A stretch of DNA of 64,000 nt from Hyalella azteca (Eukaryota; Arthropoda; Malacostraca; Amphipoda; Hyalellidae). Below are positions 46,638-58,100 of this stretch, piece after piece. Each line of letters begins with the position of its first letter. Position 1 is the first letter of the stretch. The position numbers were made by a program, and so were the translations under genes. Location of the stretch: NCBI RefSeq assembly GCF_000764305.2, contig NW_025934572.1:248001-312000 (forward strand), in the 5' to 3' direction. Below the pieces are notes generated by a model that was given only the letters and a program-made list of their open reading frames with translations, made no database searches and was not told the DNA's origin.

Positions 46638-49600
46638 CTAGTTGATGGCGAGAAGCTCCACATCAAAGATGAGGGTTGCATTGGCTGGTATGACTCCTGG
46701 ATAGCCACGAGCACCATACCCATAGTCGGGTGTGCATGTCAGCTTAGCTTGCTCTCCAATGGTCATCTGAAAATGATGCGAATATCAAATCAGACAAGCA
46801 ATCGATAAAAATATTTCTGGTGATTTACAGCGGCGTGCAGTGTTTAAGTAATTTCTGCATATTTATTCAGTTCTTAACTCAAAATTTGTGCAAAACCTAG
46901 GCAATTGCAACAAAGCATTCAAAATTTAGGCATTGACAATCTAACTCTCGCCTTATACCTTGGCAACTCCTTCATCCCAGCCCTTGATAACTTCTCCCTC
47001 TCCAATTCGGAATTTAAATGGCTTGCCTCTGTCACGTGACGAATCAAATTTCTTGCCATCAGTTAATGTACCTGGACACAAGATAGGAAATTATTTCTTA
47101 GCAATAATGCAAAAATATCAACTCATACAACCAGATAACACATCAACTTTGATACCAATAACAGAAATAATCCATAATAACCATAAGAAATTTGAGACTC
47201 ATCAAATTGGTATTAAAAAATACTTGGGGAGAAGGAATTCACTGCAGCCACCAGACAAAATTTTCAACATTTGCAGGCTTTTGTTCAATTAAATTCCAAA
47301 TGCGTTCTTTAGAAAAAGGACTTAATAGTAATGGACAATCACAAACTAAAACACAAGCAAATACTCAGTATTGGCTTTACTTTAAATGCTATGTAAAGTG
47401 ATGTTAAAATGGATTTCTATGAAAAATATTTTCAGTCAAAATGACCTACATAAGTATTTACACTACAAGGATTTTCAAATTTACAAAACAAATTTCATAA
47501 TAATGCTGCTGAAATCTCCCGTACACAGTTTTGTACTTAAAAAATAGATACAAAAACATTAAAATCTGCCTACTAACACAGGATCATAGTCAGTATAATG
47601 CACCATCAGCACTGGAACTGCGATTAGGAAGATGTTGGTTTATACCAAGTTTTAGAGTTTACTGCCACAATATCCTGCACAGGCCAAATGCTCTGGTACA
47701 AATTTGTAGCACACTTGCTGTGAAACCAGCATATTCTGTACTGGAATCAAACTACACTAACAACCACATTTGACTCTAGTGAAATTTAGGGAAAGATCTT
47801 ATGAAGAAATCAGTTCAGTATTTCACTCTGCATCAATAATCACCAGTGAAAGTGTTGCCCCCCACTCACCAGTGTAATGTACAGTCACTGTTTGGCCCTT
47901 CTTGGGGCCAGCTCCACCTAGAAAATTGAAAAAAATTAGTAAATTTACTGCAACAAAATAATATAATCACATCAATGGGGATAGTTCAGAAGAATTGAAT
48001 GGCACTGCTTAGCCAGACCAAGTTCATGTTCAACAAGTTAACAATAGATTACCTATGGCTATAGTAAAAGATTCACTTTCATTATGATGTGATTATAATA
48101 GGTATGAATCCTATCTATATATCATACTTTGAAACTTTCAGCTAGACATTTTGAATTGCAAATTTATTCATTTTCACAGACATCTAAAATAAGTTGAGCA
48201 CAAGCCACAGGAAAATATTCAATGTTATCACACATGAACAACCATCCTCATCCTTTTTGAGACAATCAAGTAACTGATAACATTTTTATTGTGAAATTAA
48301 TTTATTCTTCTTGACTTTCTATATTAAAAGTGCCAAATTTAATTATGCCTGGAAGGAAAAGAATATTCCTATATAGCAACAATTTGCTTTCAGGTCTGGG
48401 GCAAAATTGCATTTAAAGTGAAGATAAAATGTTTTTGTTGCATGTTTTTTGAGGGTTAAACAAGAGACTTGATGTAATGTGGATTCATACAATGGCCAAT
48501 GAGTTTGCGGTCTCAAAGTGGCTTTCCACAATCCACTATTTGGCATTTTTATCTCATTTTCTCATTTATGGAAAAAATGCATTAGGGTACACGCGCCATA
48601 TTCTGACACTGTGGGTAATTCTGACACCTCTCAACTTTTTCCTTTATATTATGCTTTGTCTTAGTTCCACGCATGCGTAGATGGTTGAAATAGTGACGTC
48701 ATACTATTGTGCACAATATTTCTGCAAAACACTAGGTCTGGCAGGAAAATGTTAAGATCTGCAGAGCAAAACTCCACGTCACCCAGTGAGAACATCAAAA
48801 CACGTGTCAAAGTTGATAGTTGACTTTGCTCTACCAAATAGTGATGAACTGTTTGTGTAGAACGAATATTATGGTTCAAGACTTTTAAATAAGTCTGTGA
48901 ATATATTAGGAATCCTAAGTATAATTGTATTTGCTGATTTTAAGTGGTAAATAAATTAATAGATGATAAATAAAGTTAAGAGACTGTTTTAGACACATAA
49001 AAACTAATTCTGACACAGCTCGTAATTAGACACACACAGCTCATTCCGAGCTGTGTCGTATTCCAATACAGCTCACACAGGGCATCGGAATTCCAACACA
49101 GGGCGTCGGAATTACGAATCACAAGTTTGATGTGCTTTTGGAATTAGTCTTACAATATACCGAATTTAGTCACACACAGCGTTGGAATTCGGTGATTTTG
49201 TAGATTTGAATTCTAAAGGCTTTTAAATAAATATGGCAACAGTTTGTGACGTTTCATCATTGCTGGCGCATAGTGTGGTGTTTTGAGAGTGACGTAACGC
49301 AATCAGAACTAGAGTTGTGCATAAGGTGATCCTTTTATAGCCATTAATTTCTTGCTACATCCTCAAAGTGTTGGAATATGGTGTCTTTACCCTAGTGTGT
49401 GTGTGTGGTGTTTTGAGAGCGACATAAAGCAATCAGAACTTGAGTTGCGCATACAGTGCTCTATTTATAGCCATTCATTTCTTGCTACGTTTTTAAGGTG
49501 TCAGAATATGGTGTGTTTACCCTATTGTGCTTGCCATGTCCGTCCGTCCTTTTGTCTGCCCATCCATCATCATGATCCATGAATTGCTCTTGAAATGAAA

Positions 49601-51442
49601 TGCGTGCTGTCACTCACTGCAGTGAGTACCCAGTTATATTTTTATGATGGATTCATGGCTAGAAAATCCCCAAATTCACATCTCCAAAAATCCAGCTGCA
49701 GCTCAGACCTCAGTCAGAGGCTCAGAGAGTATGGTGCAAGCATAAAAATGCAAATTTGAATAAAAAAAAAAAACATTTGTAGGTTGCAAAAAAAAAACTT
49801 CCTCTCTGAAGTTTAATAGACTAAAGATTGTTGGTCTCCTAACTGGCTTGGCAGATGCAGAGAGCCAGAGACTGCAATCATTAAGGGCTTATATTATAAA
49901 CTTCAAGGTTTGGTAATGACACCAGAAGTCCAGTTCCAGAACACATGGCAAAGTCGAAATTGGAAAATTTGGAATTATTGGATGAAAAAACTTGGGTAGG
50001 ATAAACGCGGTTAATTCCGACACTTCAAGGACGTAGCAAAAAATGAATAGCTATAAAAAACTGTACGCACAACTCGAGTTCTGTTTGCTTTACGTCACTC
50101 TCCAAACACCGCACTATGCACCAGCAACAATGAAACATCACAAAATGTTGGCATATTTATTTAAAAGCCTTTAGAATGCAAACCTGCCAAATCCATATAT
50201 TCCGACACAGTGCAACACTGTGTGTGACTGAATTCGGCATTTTGTGAGACTAATTCCGGACGCGCTTGAAACTCTACTAATTTGTAATTGTGACACTCTC
50301 ATGTTCAAATTCCGATCACTGTGTGAGCTGTATTGGAATATGACACAGCTTGGAATTAGAACACTATGGTATTGAATATTGAACACTACTTCTTCAGGCT
50401 ATTAATTAAGAGCTATTAAGCTTTTAATCAAGAAAATTTTAGTTTTTGCACACAGCTTGGAACAAGCTGTGTGTGCCTAATTCCAAGCTGTGTCGGAATT
50501 AGTTTTTATGTGTCTATAACCGTCTCTTAACTTAATCATCTATTAATTTATTTACGACTAGAAATCGGCAACTACAAGCATAGTGGCAAAGCAGAGAGTT
50601 TTTTAGACTCTTCCTTAAGTTCATTTTTGAGTCCTATAAGTAGACCAGTAAAGTATCTTGGATACCAGAATTATCATACATAAGAAATCTGTTAAAATCT
50701 TGAGTAAATGAGGAAATTAAAAATGAACTGATTCTAAAAAATCACTGGTTTGCCACTATGACTACAAGTATACTTAAAGGATTCCTAATATATTCACAGA
50801 CTTATTTAAAAGTCTCAAACCATAATATTCTTCCTATAAAAACAGTTATTCACTATTTGGTAGAGCCATGTCAACTGTCAAATTTGACACATTTTTCGAT
50901 GATCTCACCACGTGGCATGCATTGTCTCTCTTTGGATCTCAATATTTTCCCACTAGATGGCCAAGACCTAGTGTTTTTGCAGTATTTCGACATGCAAATG
51001 TATGACGTCACCATTTCAACCATCAATGAATGCATGGAACTAAAACAAAGCTTAATATAAAGGAAAAACTAGAGAAGTGACGGAATTACCTACGATGTCG
51101 GAATATACCGCATTTACCCTAACTATAATACAGTCTCACAGCCTCACAGGACTGCAACAAAAATTGAAAAATTACTACTCATTACTATGTTCTATGCATT
51201 TGCAGCTCGTTAATCACGAATTTTCAATATTTCTATACTCTACCTAGTATTTTACTATTTAGCATCTCAACCGGCCGGCAGACACCTAGGTATCTGCCAC
51301 TGCCAGTTCAGTCAGTTGCCACCAAGTTTCAAGTCCAAATATCACAATTTGGTCAAAGAAAATCAAGAGTCAATAGAATCGCTACAGACAATTGAAATTT
51401 CTTACCATTTCCTGGCTTAATTGTTTGAACCTCAACACCCAT
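46638..51442 (-). CDS. FK506-binding protein, FKBP12 type (peptidyl-prolyl cis-trans isomerase)
   Basis: Exons on the minus strand are 51442-51406 (37 nt), 47917-47870 (48 nt), 47071-46959 (113 nt) and 46766-46638 (129 nt, ending TAG). The sum is 327 nt, 108 residues, exactly the length of FKBP12. All introns are GT-AG and every join restores the frame. The single FKBP domain spans the whole protein: start [28 protein letters not shown], the strand-turn block [28 protein letters not shown], then [14 protein letters not shown]. Residues of the FK506-binding pocket are present (Tyr in VHYTG, Phe/Asp in KFDSS, Val-Ile in EVIKGW, Trp, Tyr in DYGYG, Phe in IFDVEL). There is no signal peptide or membrane anchor, so it is cytosolic. 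In animals this protein isomerises Xaa-Pro bonds and modulates ryanodine receptors and TGF-beta type I receptors. The 3.5-kb first intron is filled with transposons. Confidence 0.97.
48585..49522 (-). mobile_element. GGGTAAATGCGG-ended DNA element, copy B (inverted)
   Basis: The left end GGGTACACGCGCCATATTCT and right end (minus strand) GGGTAAACACACCATATTCT are inverted relatives, each flanked by TA (48583-48584, 49523-49524). The body matches copy A and copy C in reverse orientation (TATGACGTCACTATTTCAAC on the minus strand, the CACTATTTGGTAGAGC block, repeated AGCTTGGAATnAG hairpin arms at about 49010-49190). The terminal segment of about 120 bp is present twice in tandem: 49265-49392, ending in a second terminus CCC-TA, and 49402-49522. 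It lies in the first intron of the FKBP gene. It is non-coding. Confidence 0.75.
49530..49635 (-). repeat. Interspersed repeat with ACTCACTGCAGTGAGT palindrome, copy 3
   Basis: The perfect 16-bp palindrome at 49612-49627 is preceded on the plus strand by GTCCGTCCGTCC-type sequence, the reverse of the GGACGGACGGACATG block in the other copies. It is a shortened copy next to the end of transposon copy B. Confidence 0.6.
49999..51119 (+). mobile_element. GGGTAAATGCGG-ended DNA element, copy C (most complete)
   Basis: The left end is GGATAAACGCGGTTAATTCC and the right end, inverted, is GGGTAAATGCGGTATATTCC. TA flanks each (49997-49998, 51120-51121). It has an internal AGCTTGGAAxxAGCTGT hairpin near 50455 and the same body as copies A and B. 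A 182-bp hAT-like MITE is nested at 50579-50760. No transposase frame is seen. The TA duplication would suit the Tc1/mariner group, but the end sequence is not one I can assign. Confidence 0.8.
50571..50768. mobile_element. hAT-like MITE with 8-bp target duplication
   Basis: The element is 50579-50760 (182 bp). It begins CATAGTGGCAAA and ends TTTGCCACTATG, a perfect 12-bp terminal inverted repeat with imperfect extension (TTTTTTAGA, AGTTCATTTTT). The 8-bp direct repeat ACTACAAG flanks it (50571-50578 and 50761-50768). Length of the duplication and CA...TG ends fit the hAT superfamily. Copies A and B of the host repeat lack the insertion, which confirms the boundaries. Related fragments lie near 39836-39940 and 43441-43485. 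Confidence 0.88.
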
Positions 51443-51899
51443 GACTTCTTGAAGTATTCGTGATTTTTAATTTTTGTACTATTTGTCTCGAGGGAGTACG
51501 GACTACGGAGAACACAGCGAACGCCGAATCACATTTACGCTGAATCAAGCGTACCAACATTTCTTCTTGTGAGGTATATAGAATATATATAAAATTAGCG
51601 GTAGTTTCAATGAATAATTGGTCTCATATTTTTTAAAAGTTACAATAAATATATTGAACGATAAAATTTAATCTTTTTTCTCTATGTGATTAGTATTTAA
51701 AATGATTCACAAACAGTTACCTATATCGGAATTATAAATACCAACTTTAAACGAATGCAATATTCAGTAAATCACACATGAAATATCGACGATGAATGGA
51801 TATGAATTTTAAATTATGCAACAAAAGTTCATATAAGGATTACAAATGCTTATAACCGTTTTAAAATCAGCTACGGTATTAGAGTGTTCTGATGAGCAT

Positions 51900-52070
51900 G
51901 AACCGATTCGACACTTTTACCAACTCGCCTGCGCACTCGAACGCAAAACTTAACGCAATAACGCTCAACTTGCCCAGTCGTAACTCCATCATGTTTCAAA
52001 ATTGAATGAAATCCGTTCAGTATTGTAGGAGTTATGACTGGGCGATTTCGTAATTGTGTCGAATCGATCT
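51900..52070. repeat. Foldback repeat with nested inverted arms
   Basis: The outer arms are GAACCGATTCGACAC (51900-51914) and GTGTCGAATCGATCT (52056-52070). The inner arms are TGCCCAGTCGTAACTCC (51971-51987) and GGAGTTATGACTGGGCG (52028-52044). The arms are imperfect but long enough to fold. It is probably a MITE relic. Confidence 0.6.
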
Positions 52071-52796
52071 AGCTGATGGCATATCTCACCACTCCACACA
52101 ACTCCCGGAGCGAAGCTTCAGAAGTTCGTGAAAGAGTCAACTTGTGGAGAGTTGAATTTTTTACCTATAATTTTCCAAGGTTTTTGATTACGGCAGTACA
52201 GGTGGGAGGTAGTCGAGTGGTTATCATCTTGACACTATACCGTGATTAAATTATAATAACCAATTTTTCATGGTTATTTGCCGCAAATTGGTCTTTCCAT
52301 TTCTGAAATAAGAATTATCCATATTGAGTCCAGTATCATCGTATAACTGGTAGATTGAATCATATATATATATAAAAACGACCGTCAAATTAGCGGAATT
52401 TGATCTTGCGTTAATGAAAAAATGTCTCAATGAAATCTAATACGTCAATTGAGAGATATTTCTTTGACATCCTGAATATGAGCCGCATCCCAGTTAAACA
52501 TGTGAACAGAGTAATGAAATCACACGACTTCAACACAAGCAGAAGGTTCTCGGACCTTCTTGTGCGATGTTTAATTAAAATTTGCGCAGGAACTCAAGAT
52601 AAATATAATGGTTTCTGAAATTGACTGCACGACCGATAGTGGTAGCGGTCAATTGAGCTGGGCCAAGACCTGTGGTCGCCTTCGTCAACTAGTCCACAGC
52701 ATATGGTTACCTCATGTTCAATGAAAACAAGTCATAAGTAAAAAAAAATCCAAATAACCGAAATGAAAACAAACGTTCATTTCACAATGACGCAGG

Positions 52797-53036
52797 CAGG
52801 GTGGCCCCGTGGTTACAGTTCAGAGTACTAGGATTGGAGCAGAGAGGCGCGGGTTCGATCCCGGCTCTGTGCGCCAGTTTCTGGTCAGAATCGACGAGGA
52901 GGCCGGGCGGTTAAGCACAGCAGAATTGTAGCAGTGCGTTGCGAGTTCAAGCCCGCAACAAGCTGTGGCTGTTCTGCGATGTTAAGAATCAGTGACAGGC
53001 CTACGGCCTAATAAACGCTGAAACCGCTATTATAGA
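52797..53036 (+). mobile_element. tRNA-derived SINE with two tRNA-like heads
   Basis: Unit 1 has an A-box-like GTGGCCCCGTGGTT (52801-52814) and a B-box GGGTTCGATCCC (52851-52862) with an adjacent GCGGG/CCGGC T-arm. Unit 2 has an A-box-like GGCCGGGCGGTTAAGC (52901-52916) and a B-box GAGTTCAAGCCC (52943-52954) within a TTGCG/CGCAA stem. Neither folds as a complete modern tRNA with a 7-bp acceptor stem. The 3' tail ends near AATAAACGCTG. I read it as a dimeric SINE; two decayed tRNA genes are the alternative. Confidence 0.6.
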
Positions 53037-54922
53037 GGTACCAAGACAGATTTTTGTCAGCATTTATCTTGAATAAATTCGGTTTAATATGTTATTTACT
53101 TCATTCTTTCTTCTAACCACAAGTGCAACAAACGTCGCCTGCCATTTGACATGAAATGAATCACGAAAATTTTCCCCGATGTTCAAGAGAATTAACCATT
53201 CTTCCTACTAGATATGAATCAAACTTTTTGACACATTGGAAAATAAGTACAGCTATAAAGAAACTGGAGCAAGCATTAGTGGGTGTGAATTACAACAATA
53301 ATTCGTTAATATTTTATTTGAAAGTAAAAAAGTTGGGCAGTCGATGATGAACACAGTTTAATAGACAACATTTCTGGTATATATAATATCGGTAGCTCAA
53401 AAGTACGAGAATTTTGGCTACAAGATCTTAGATTGTATAAATTTTGAAAGTTCAAGATGAATGAAACCAAATTTCTAGTATTGGTTAATTACATATACGG
53501 ATACTCATAGGTCAACTTTTACTATAAAAAATAAGTTTTTATTGAAATAAATCTAACCAGTACATGCAATCTCAAGATAAGTAACGCAATCAAGTCCAAA
53601 ATAAGTCAGGAGCTGAAATTCTAGCTAGCAAAACAATACAAGTAAAAAAGCATTCCCTAAAAAAAATAATAACTAAGGCGATAAAAAAATGAAGAACTGT
53701 TAGGTGTACCAGTCAGGAGAATCCGAAGGAACCGACAAACAAGGCTCTTCAAAAAAAATACGAGGCTGTAGTCTTCTAACCCTCTGCGAGTGGAATAAAC
53801 AAAGGTTGCCGGCACGCATAGTCACAAAATAGTCAAAATAACATCTTTACTTCCTACAATATAAATTAAACCTAAAATAACCCAGCAAATTCCGTCTACA
53901 AACAATAAGCTTTGAGCAAAAAACACAAATCCATTGATTAACGCACGTAAATTAGGATATGAAGAGCAGAGATATTCAAGCGATGCTGCAAGGATGAATG
54001 TAGCTTAAGAGATCATTCGTGAATGGCGGAAAATAAGGAAGACACGAGAGAAATAGCGAACTTCAAGGTGAATGGCATGGTGCTATTTCCTATATGAGCA
54101 AAGGTGTTGATCAGGTTTTAAATCTTAAGATAAATGGACAAAATTCACATATGAGGTACAACACATGGCGATTTATGACTTTTCGGGAAAACGCAAGGGA
54201 AAGCTTTGATCTTTGGCAACAAAATGGAAGTATTATCAGAAGTTAACAGACACGTAATAACCAACCAACTCGAGTATTCGACCGTTGGTAGACTTCTAAA
54301 TACCTTATAGGAACGAGATGTCGGTATACTCTTAATCTAAAAGAAAAAAAATGTGAAAACTATTCGATCCAGTGATTTCATTAGGCACGAAATTCCTGAA
54401 ATGTCAGAATGAGAACGCCGCAAAGTTGAATATAACGAAAGTGAAATGAAGTTCTGGAACATATCTCTTGCACATGCATCAACATACAATATATTTAATA
54501 CCGAATCATATGCTGATCAAGCCACATTATAAGTGGAACCGAAATAAATAAGCGTAACTTACCGCAACGCTTACAACGTACGTAATAAAATAGCTCAGAG
54601 ATAGAAACTGTCACACACAGACGCCGTGCCAAGACACAGGTACACTTTTCCTTATACTATGCAACGGAGACACCGGCAGTGACAGCTATACAGCCTGGAA
54701 TCTTACATCAAGTTAAATATTAGTCTTGAATCAACAAAGAGCATACGAACTAACCATATTTCTCTCTAAGCTCGCCAGAAACGGTTTCTGGGTTCGTACG
54801 GCTGGACACATCTTAAGTACAAAATCTATTCTTCAGAAATATAATTAATTATGCTCAATGCACTAAGTCACAAAACACGGTACCTACTCCAAAAAGCAGC
54901 TGAAATTAAACTAAAAAAGTTG

Positions 54923-54928
54923 TTTATT
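54923..54928 (-). promoter_or_regulatory. Candidate poly(A) signal for ATAD2
   Basis: AATAAA on the minus strand, about 200 bases after the stop codon at 55129. Another lies near 53545. Which one is used cannot be decided from sequence. Confidence 0.35.
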
Positions 54929-55128
54929 CCAAAGAATATCTGGCCATAACCCATAAGAAATGTAATGATAGTTAAGCTCAAACAAAGTTTTAGCATGACA
55001 AGCAAAGTTTAGCTATCGGTATCTCACTAAACAAACCACGGGACAGAAATTAGCTAAATGTGATTTTTTCATTAGAAACATTTATATCCCAAGGGGCCAA
55101 GAACGTTATCTGTTGGTAGTAGCGTTTT

Positions 55129-58100
55129 TCATTGCCGTGGCGTTTTCTTGAACTGGACAAACTTGCGAATCTCAGCCTCCGTTTCCTGCACAGACAGAAA
55201 ACATTTACTAAAAATGACAAATATTTGTTTATATACAAAATGAAAGGGTGATCCATAGTTCTGGGTCATCATGACCCAGATTCGGACTCGATTTAAATAG
55301 TTAATGATGATAGCATCATTTTAAGCCAAGCGTTTCTATGGTACAAAAGTCAGAAAATTACGGAAAAACAGTAGGGTTAAATATTATGTAATCTTTTGAG
55401 CGCAAAAAATATGCTTAAAATTGTAAGTTAAACGTAAAAAAAGATAAAATTCCATAACTATTGAAAAGAATCATTGATGAGAATACAGGGGTTAGACAAA
55501 ATAAGGGAAACACCTGAGAAATCCACAAAATATATTCTAGTAAGGTGTAGATCGAGCTTTTGCGGCAATTACAGCCTTAAATCTCCGAGGTATTGATTCA
55601 TTAAAAATGTGAATTTTTCCAAAGGATTTTCAACTCATTTTTCAGTTAAAACTCCCTCCAGCTCTTTTCAAGACGATGGCAGCGAGAATCGAATTCTGAT
55701 TTACATCTGTAAAATCAACCAAAATACTCGATAATATTCAGGTATGGTGATTGTGGTGGCCCAATGAGGCGCTCAACTCCATTAAAATTTCTCTCGTGCC
55801 AATTCTCAACAATTTCAGCTGTATGGATAGGGGGCGAAACCGCGAAAGATAGTGTTCCTCCACTCTTCTTAAATGAACTTGGTCCTCCAAAATTCCTAAA
55901 TAGTCACGGCTGTTGATTCTTTCATGGAGAAAAATCATTGGTCCGCCGGATTTTTACGAAATAGCCCCCTAGATCATCACATATTCATTTCCGAAATAGC
56001 CCCCTAGATCATCACATATTCATTTTCGTCATGTTTTCCGGTTGGGAGGAGGCAGTTGGGGTTAAATGACTCTTTTGGCTGTCTCCAAACATAAACTCGG
56101 CCGAAAATTGGAAATAAGGTAAACGATGATTCGTCAGAGGAAATCACATTTTTCCACTGCTCGGGAACCAATTCTGGAGGTTTTACACCAATTTAAACGC
56201 TTTGGAGCATTTATTTGTATTTGAAACCTAACGTTTTCTAATTACAGTTCGTCCATAGAATCGAGATCTATTCAGCTCTCGGCGGACAGTCTTTACGGAA
56301 ACTGGGTTCTGTAGGTGTCCATTGAGGTCGGCAGTAATTTCAACAGCCGTGATATTTTGATTGTCTCTCACAGCTCGATTTAGGTAACGAAGGTCTCTCT
56401 CAGATAACTCCGACTTTCGGCCAGACCTGTGCTTGGCTGAGGACGTTTTACCTTCTCTTTCAAATGCAATAATTAATTTTGAGAAAGTACATCTAGAAAC
56501 GTCAATCATTCGGAAAGTTTCTGTCATACTAGCACCTGCCATCTGGGCACCAACAATTTTAATTTTACCACTTTGAAAGTCCTAAAGGTTTACCATTATA
56601 GGTTAGGCTATAGACACCAAAAATATATACTAATAGTATTTGTGCATGGATAAAATATCAATTAGTAGCAACAATAATCAACAAATCATAAAAATATGTA
56701 ATGTTTTCATTTTTGTAATGTATTAAAAAATTACGATATCAATCTTTGAGGCGTTTCCTTTATTTTGTCCAACCCCTGTATTTGTACATACATAACTATA
56801 GAAAAATGAGATGAAGAAACAATCGACTTCGTTCACTAGTCTCAAGTACTAGAGCTTCAGATGAAGCTATCTCGCGCCCAATATCATGTCGGGCTTCGAA
56901 AGCTGATAAATAAAGTGTTCAAAGCATATCATAGCATTTGTATTAATCGCTCTCACATATTCCAGTGCATCATCGAAAGGCGGGCATTCGTCGGGAAAAT
57001 ATATCATAGTTTGGAGTTATCAAGTTAAAAATGAAATGAAATGACGCTACATAGGGAACTAACACCAAGAAAATGATCTTACTAAAAGGCATGACTGGTA
57101 AGACTTACCAACAATAGCTGGGCTTTGTCACTGACGGAAGCATGCTTCTGACACAGCCTGAAGATGTTGGTGTACAACTGGCGGAGTTGACTGACGTCCG
57201 CTTCTGCGGAAGCTGAGACGCAGCTTTCGAAAACGGCATCAAGATGAGAATAGTCGATCACACCATTGCTAGCACTGCTCTCCTCGTCGCGCTCGCTTGA
57301 TGAAACTAGAGGATCATCTGAAGATCATCAAAGTGAGTCAGAGTAAATTATTTCGATACATGCATTTAGCAATTGTCAAGTTAACATTGTTATACGTGAT
57401 AAAAATAAAACGAAATCCAACCTGTGTCCTGCTCATGCTCCAGATCCAGCGTGAAATTTCTGGAGGTAGATGCAACTGCAGCAGAAGTGGAAGCAACTGA
57501 AAAAGTAAACGAGTTTTTAATTTTTACATCCAGTAATTTCAGGCAATGGAAGCCAGTTATAGTAAACAAATTCCACTCAAAATTAACATGAGGATAATGG
57601 AAGATACAAATACGTCATTCGGGATGATGCAAGCAAGATCTACAGAATAGTTCATAAGAAAAGCGTAACCAACGTCAAGAACCAGAGACTTCTCATTAAA
57701 ATTCACAATCGGTAGTAATACAGCACCACAATGAATTCAGCTAGATGAATGTTTCATACATGACAAAGTATTTCATAACAGCAGCAACATGGGTAAGTGT
57801 TGCTAGAGTTCATGTTCATGAACTCAAGTTAAGTCCAAGCTAGAACAGGAAGCAAAGAAACCTGTTACTTTGCATTCAATAGACCATGACAAATTGCAGC
57901 CACCACAGCGTTGTAATATAATGAACCATACCTTGCGCAGAGGGTGTGTCAGCGGCGCCCGTCGTGGTGGATGAAGCGAGAGTAGATTGCACAGGGACGG
58001 AGGCGGAGGCCTCGACGTCATCACTCAGCTCGCCGTTGCACAGCTGCATTGCACACTTTTCAGGCGCCTGCACGTACAAAAGAACATTTGGGACTCCGTT

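Larger units (their letters stand above)
51443..54922. other. Intergenic between FKBP and ATAD2
   Basis: Upstream of the FKBP start. Contains a foldback (51900-52070), an AT microsatellite (about 52363-52374) and a two-headed tRNA-derived SINE (52797-53036). No host gene is supported. No clear TATA or initiator was found near the FKBP start. Confidence 0.6.

Noticed and set aside
46545..47401. Plus-strand open frames over the FKBP exons
   Set aside because: They are antisense shadows of the clearly spliced minus-strand FKBP exons.
52198..52250. Possible tRNA gene (A-box-like GTAGTCGAGTGGTTA)
   Set aside because: No B-box or T-arm follows at the required distance.
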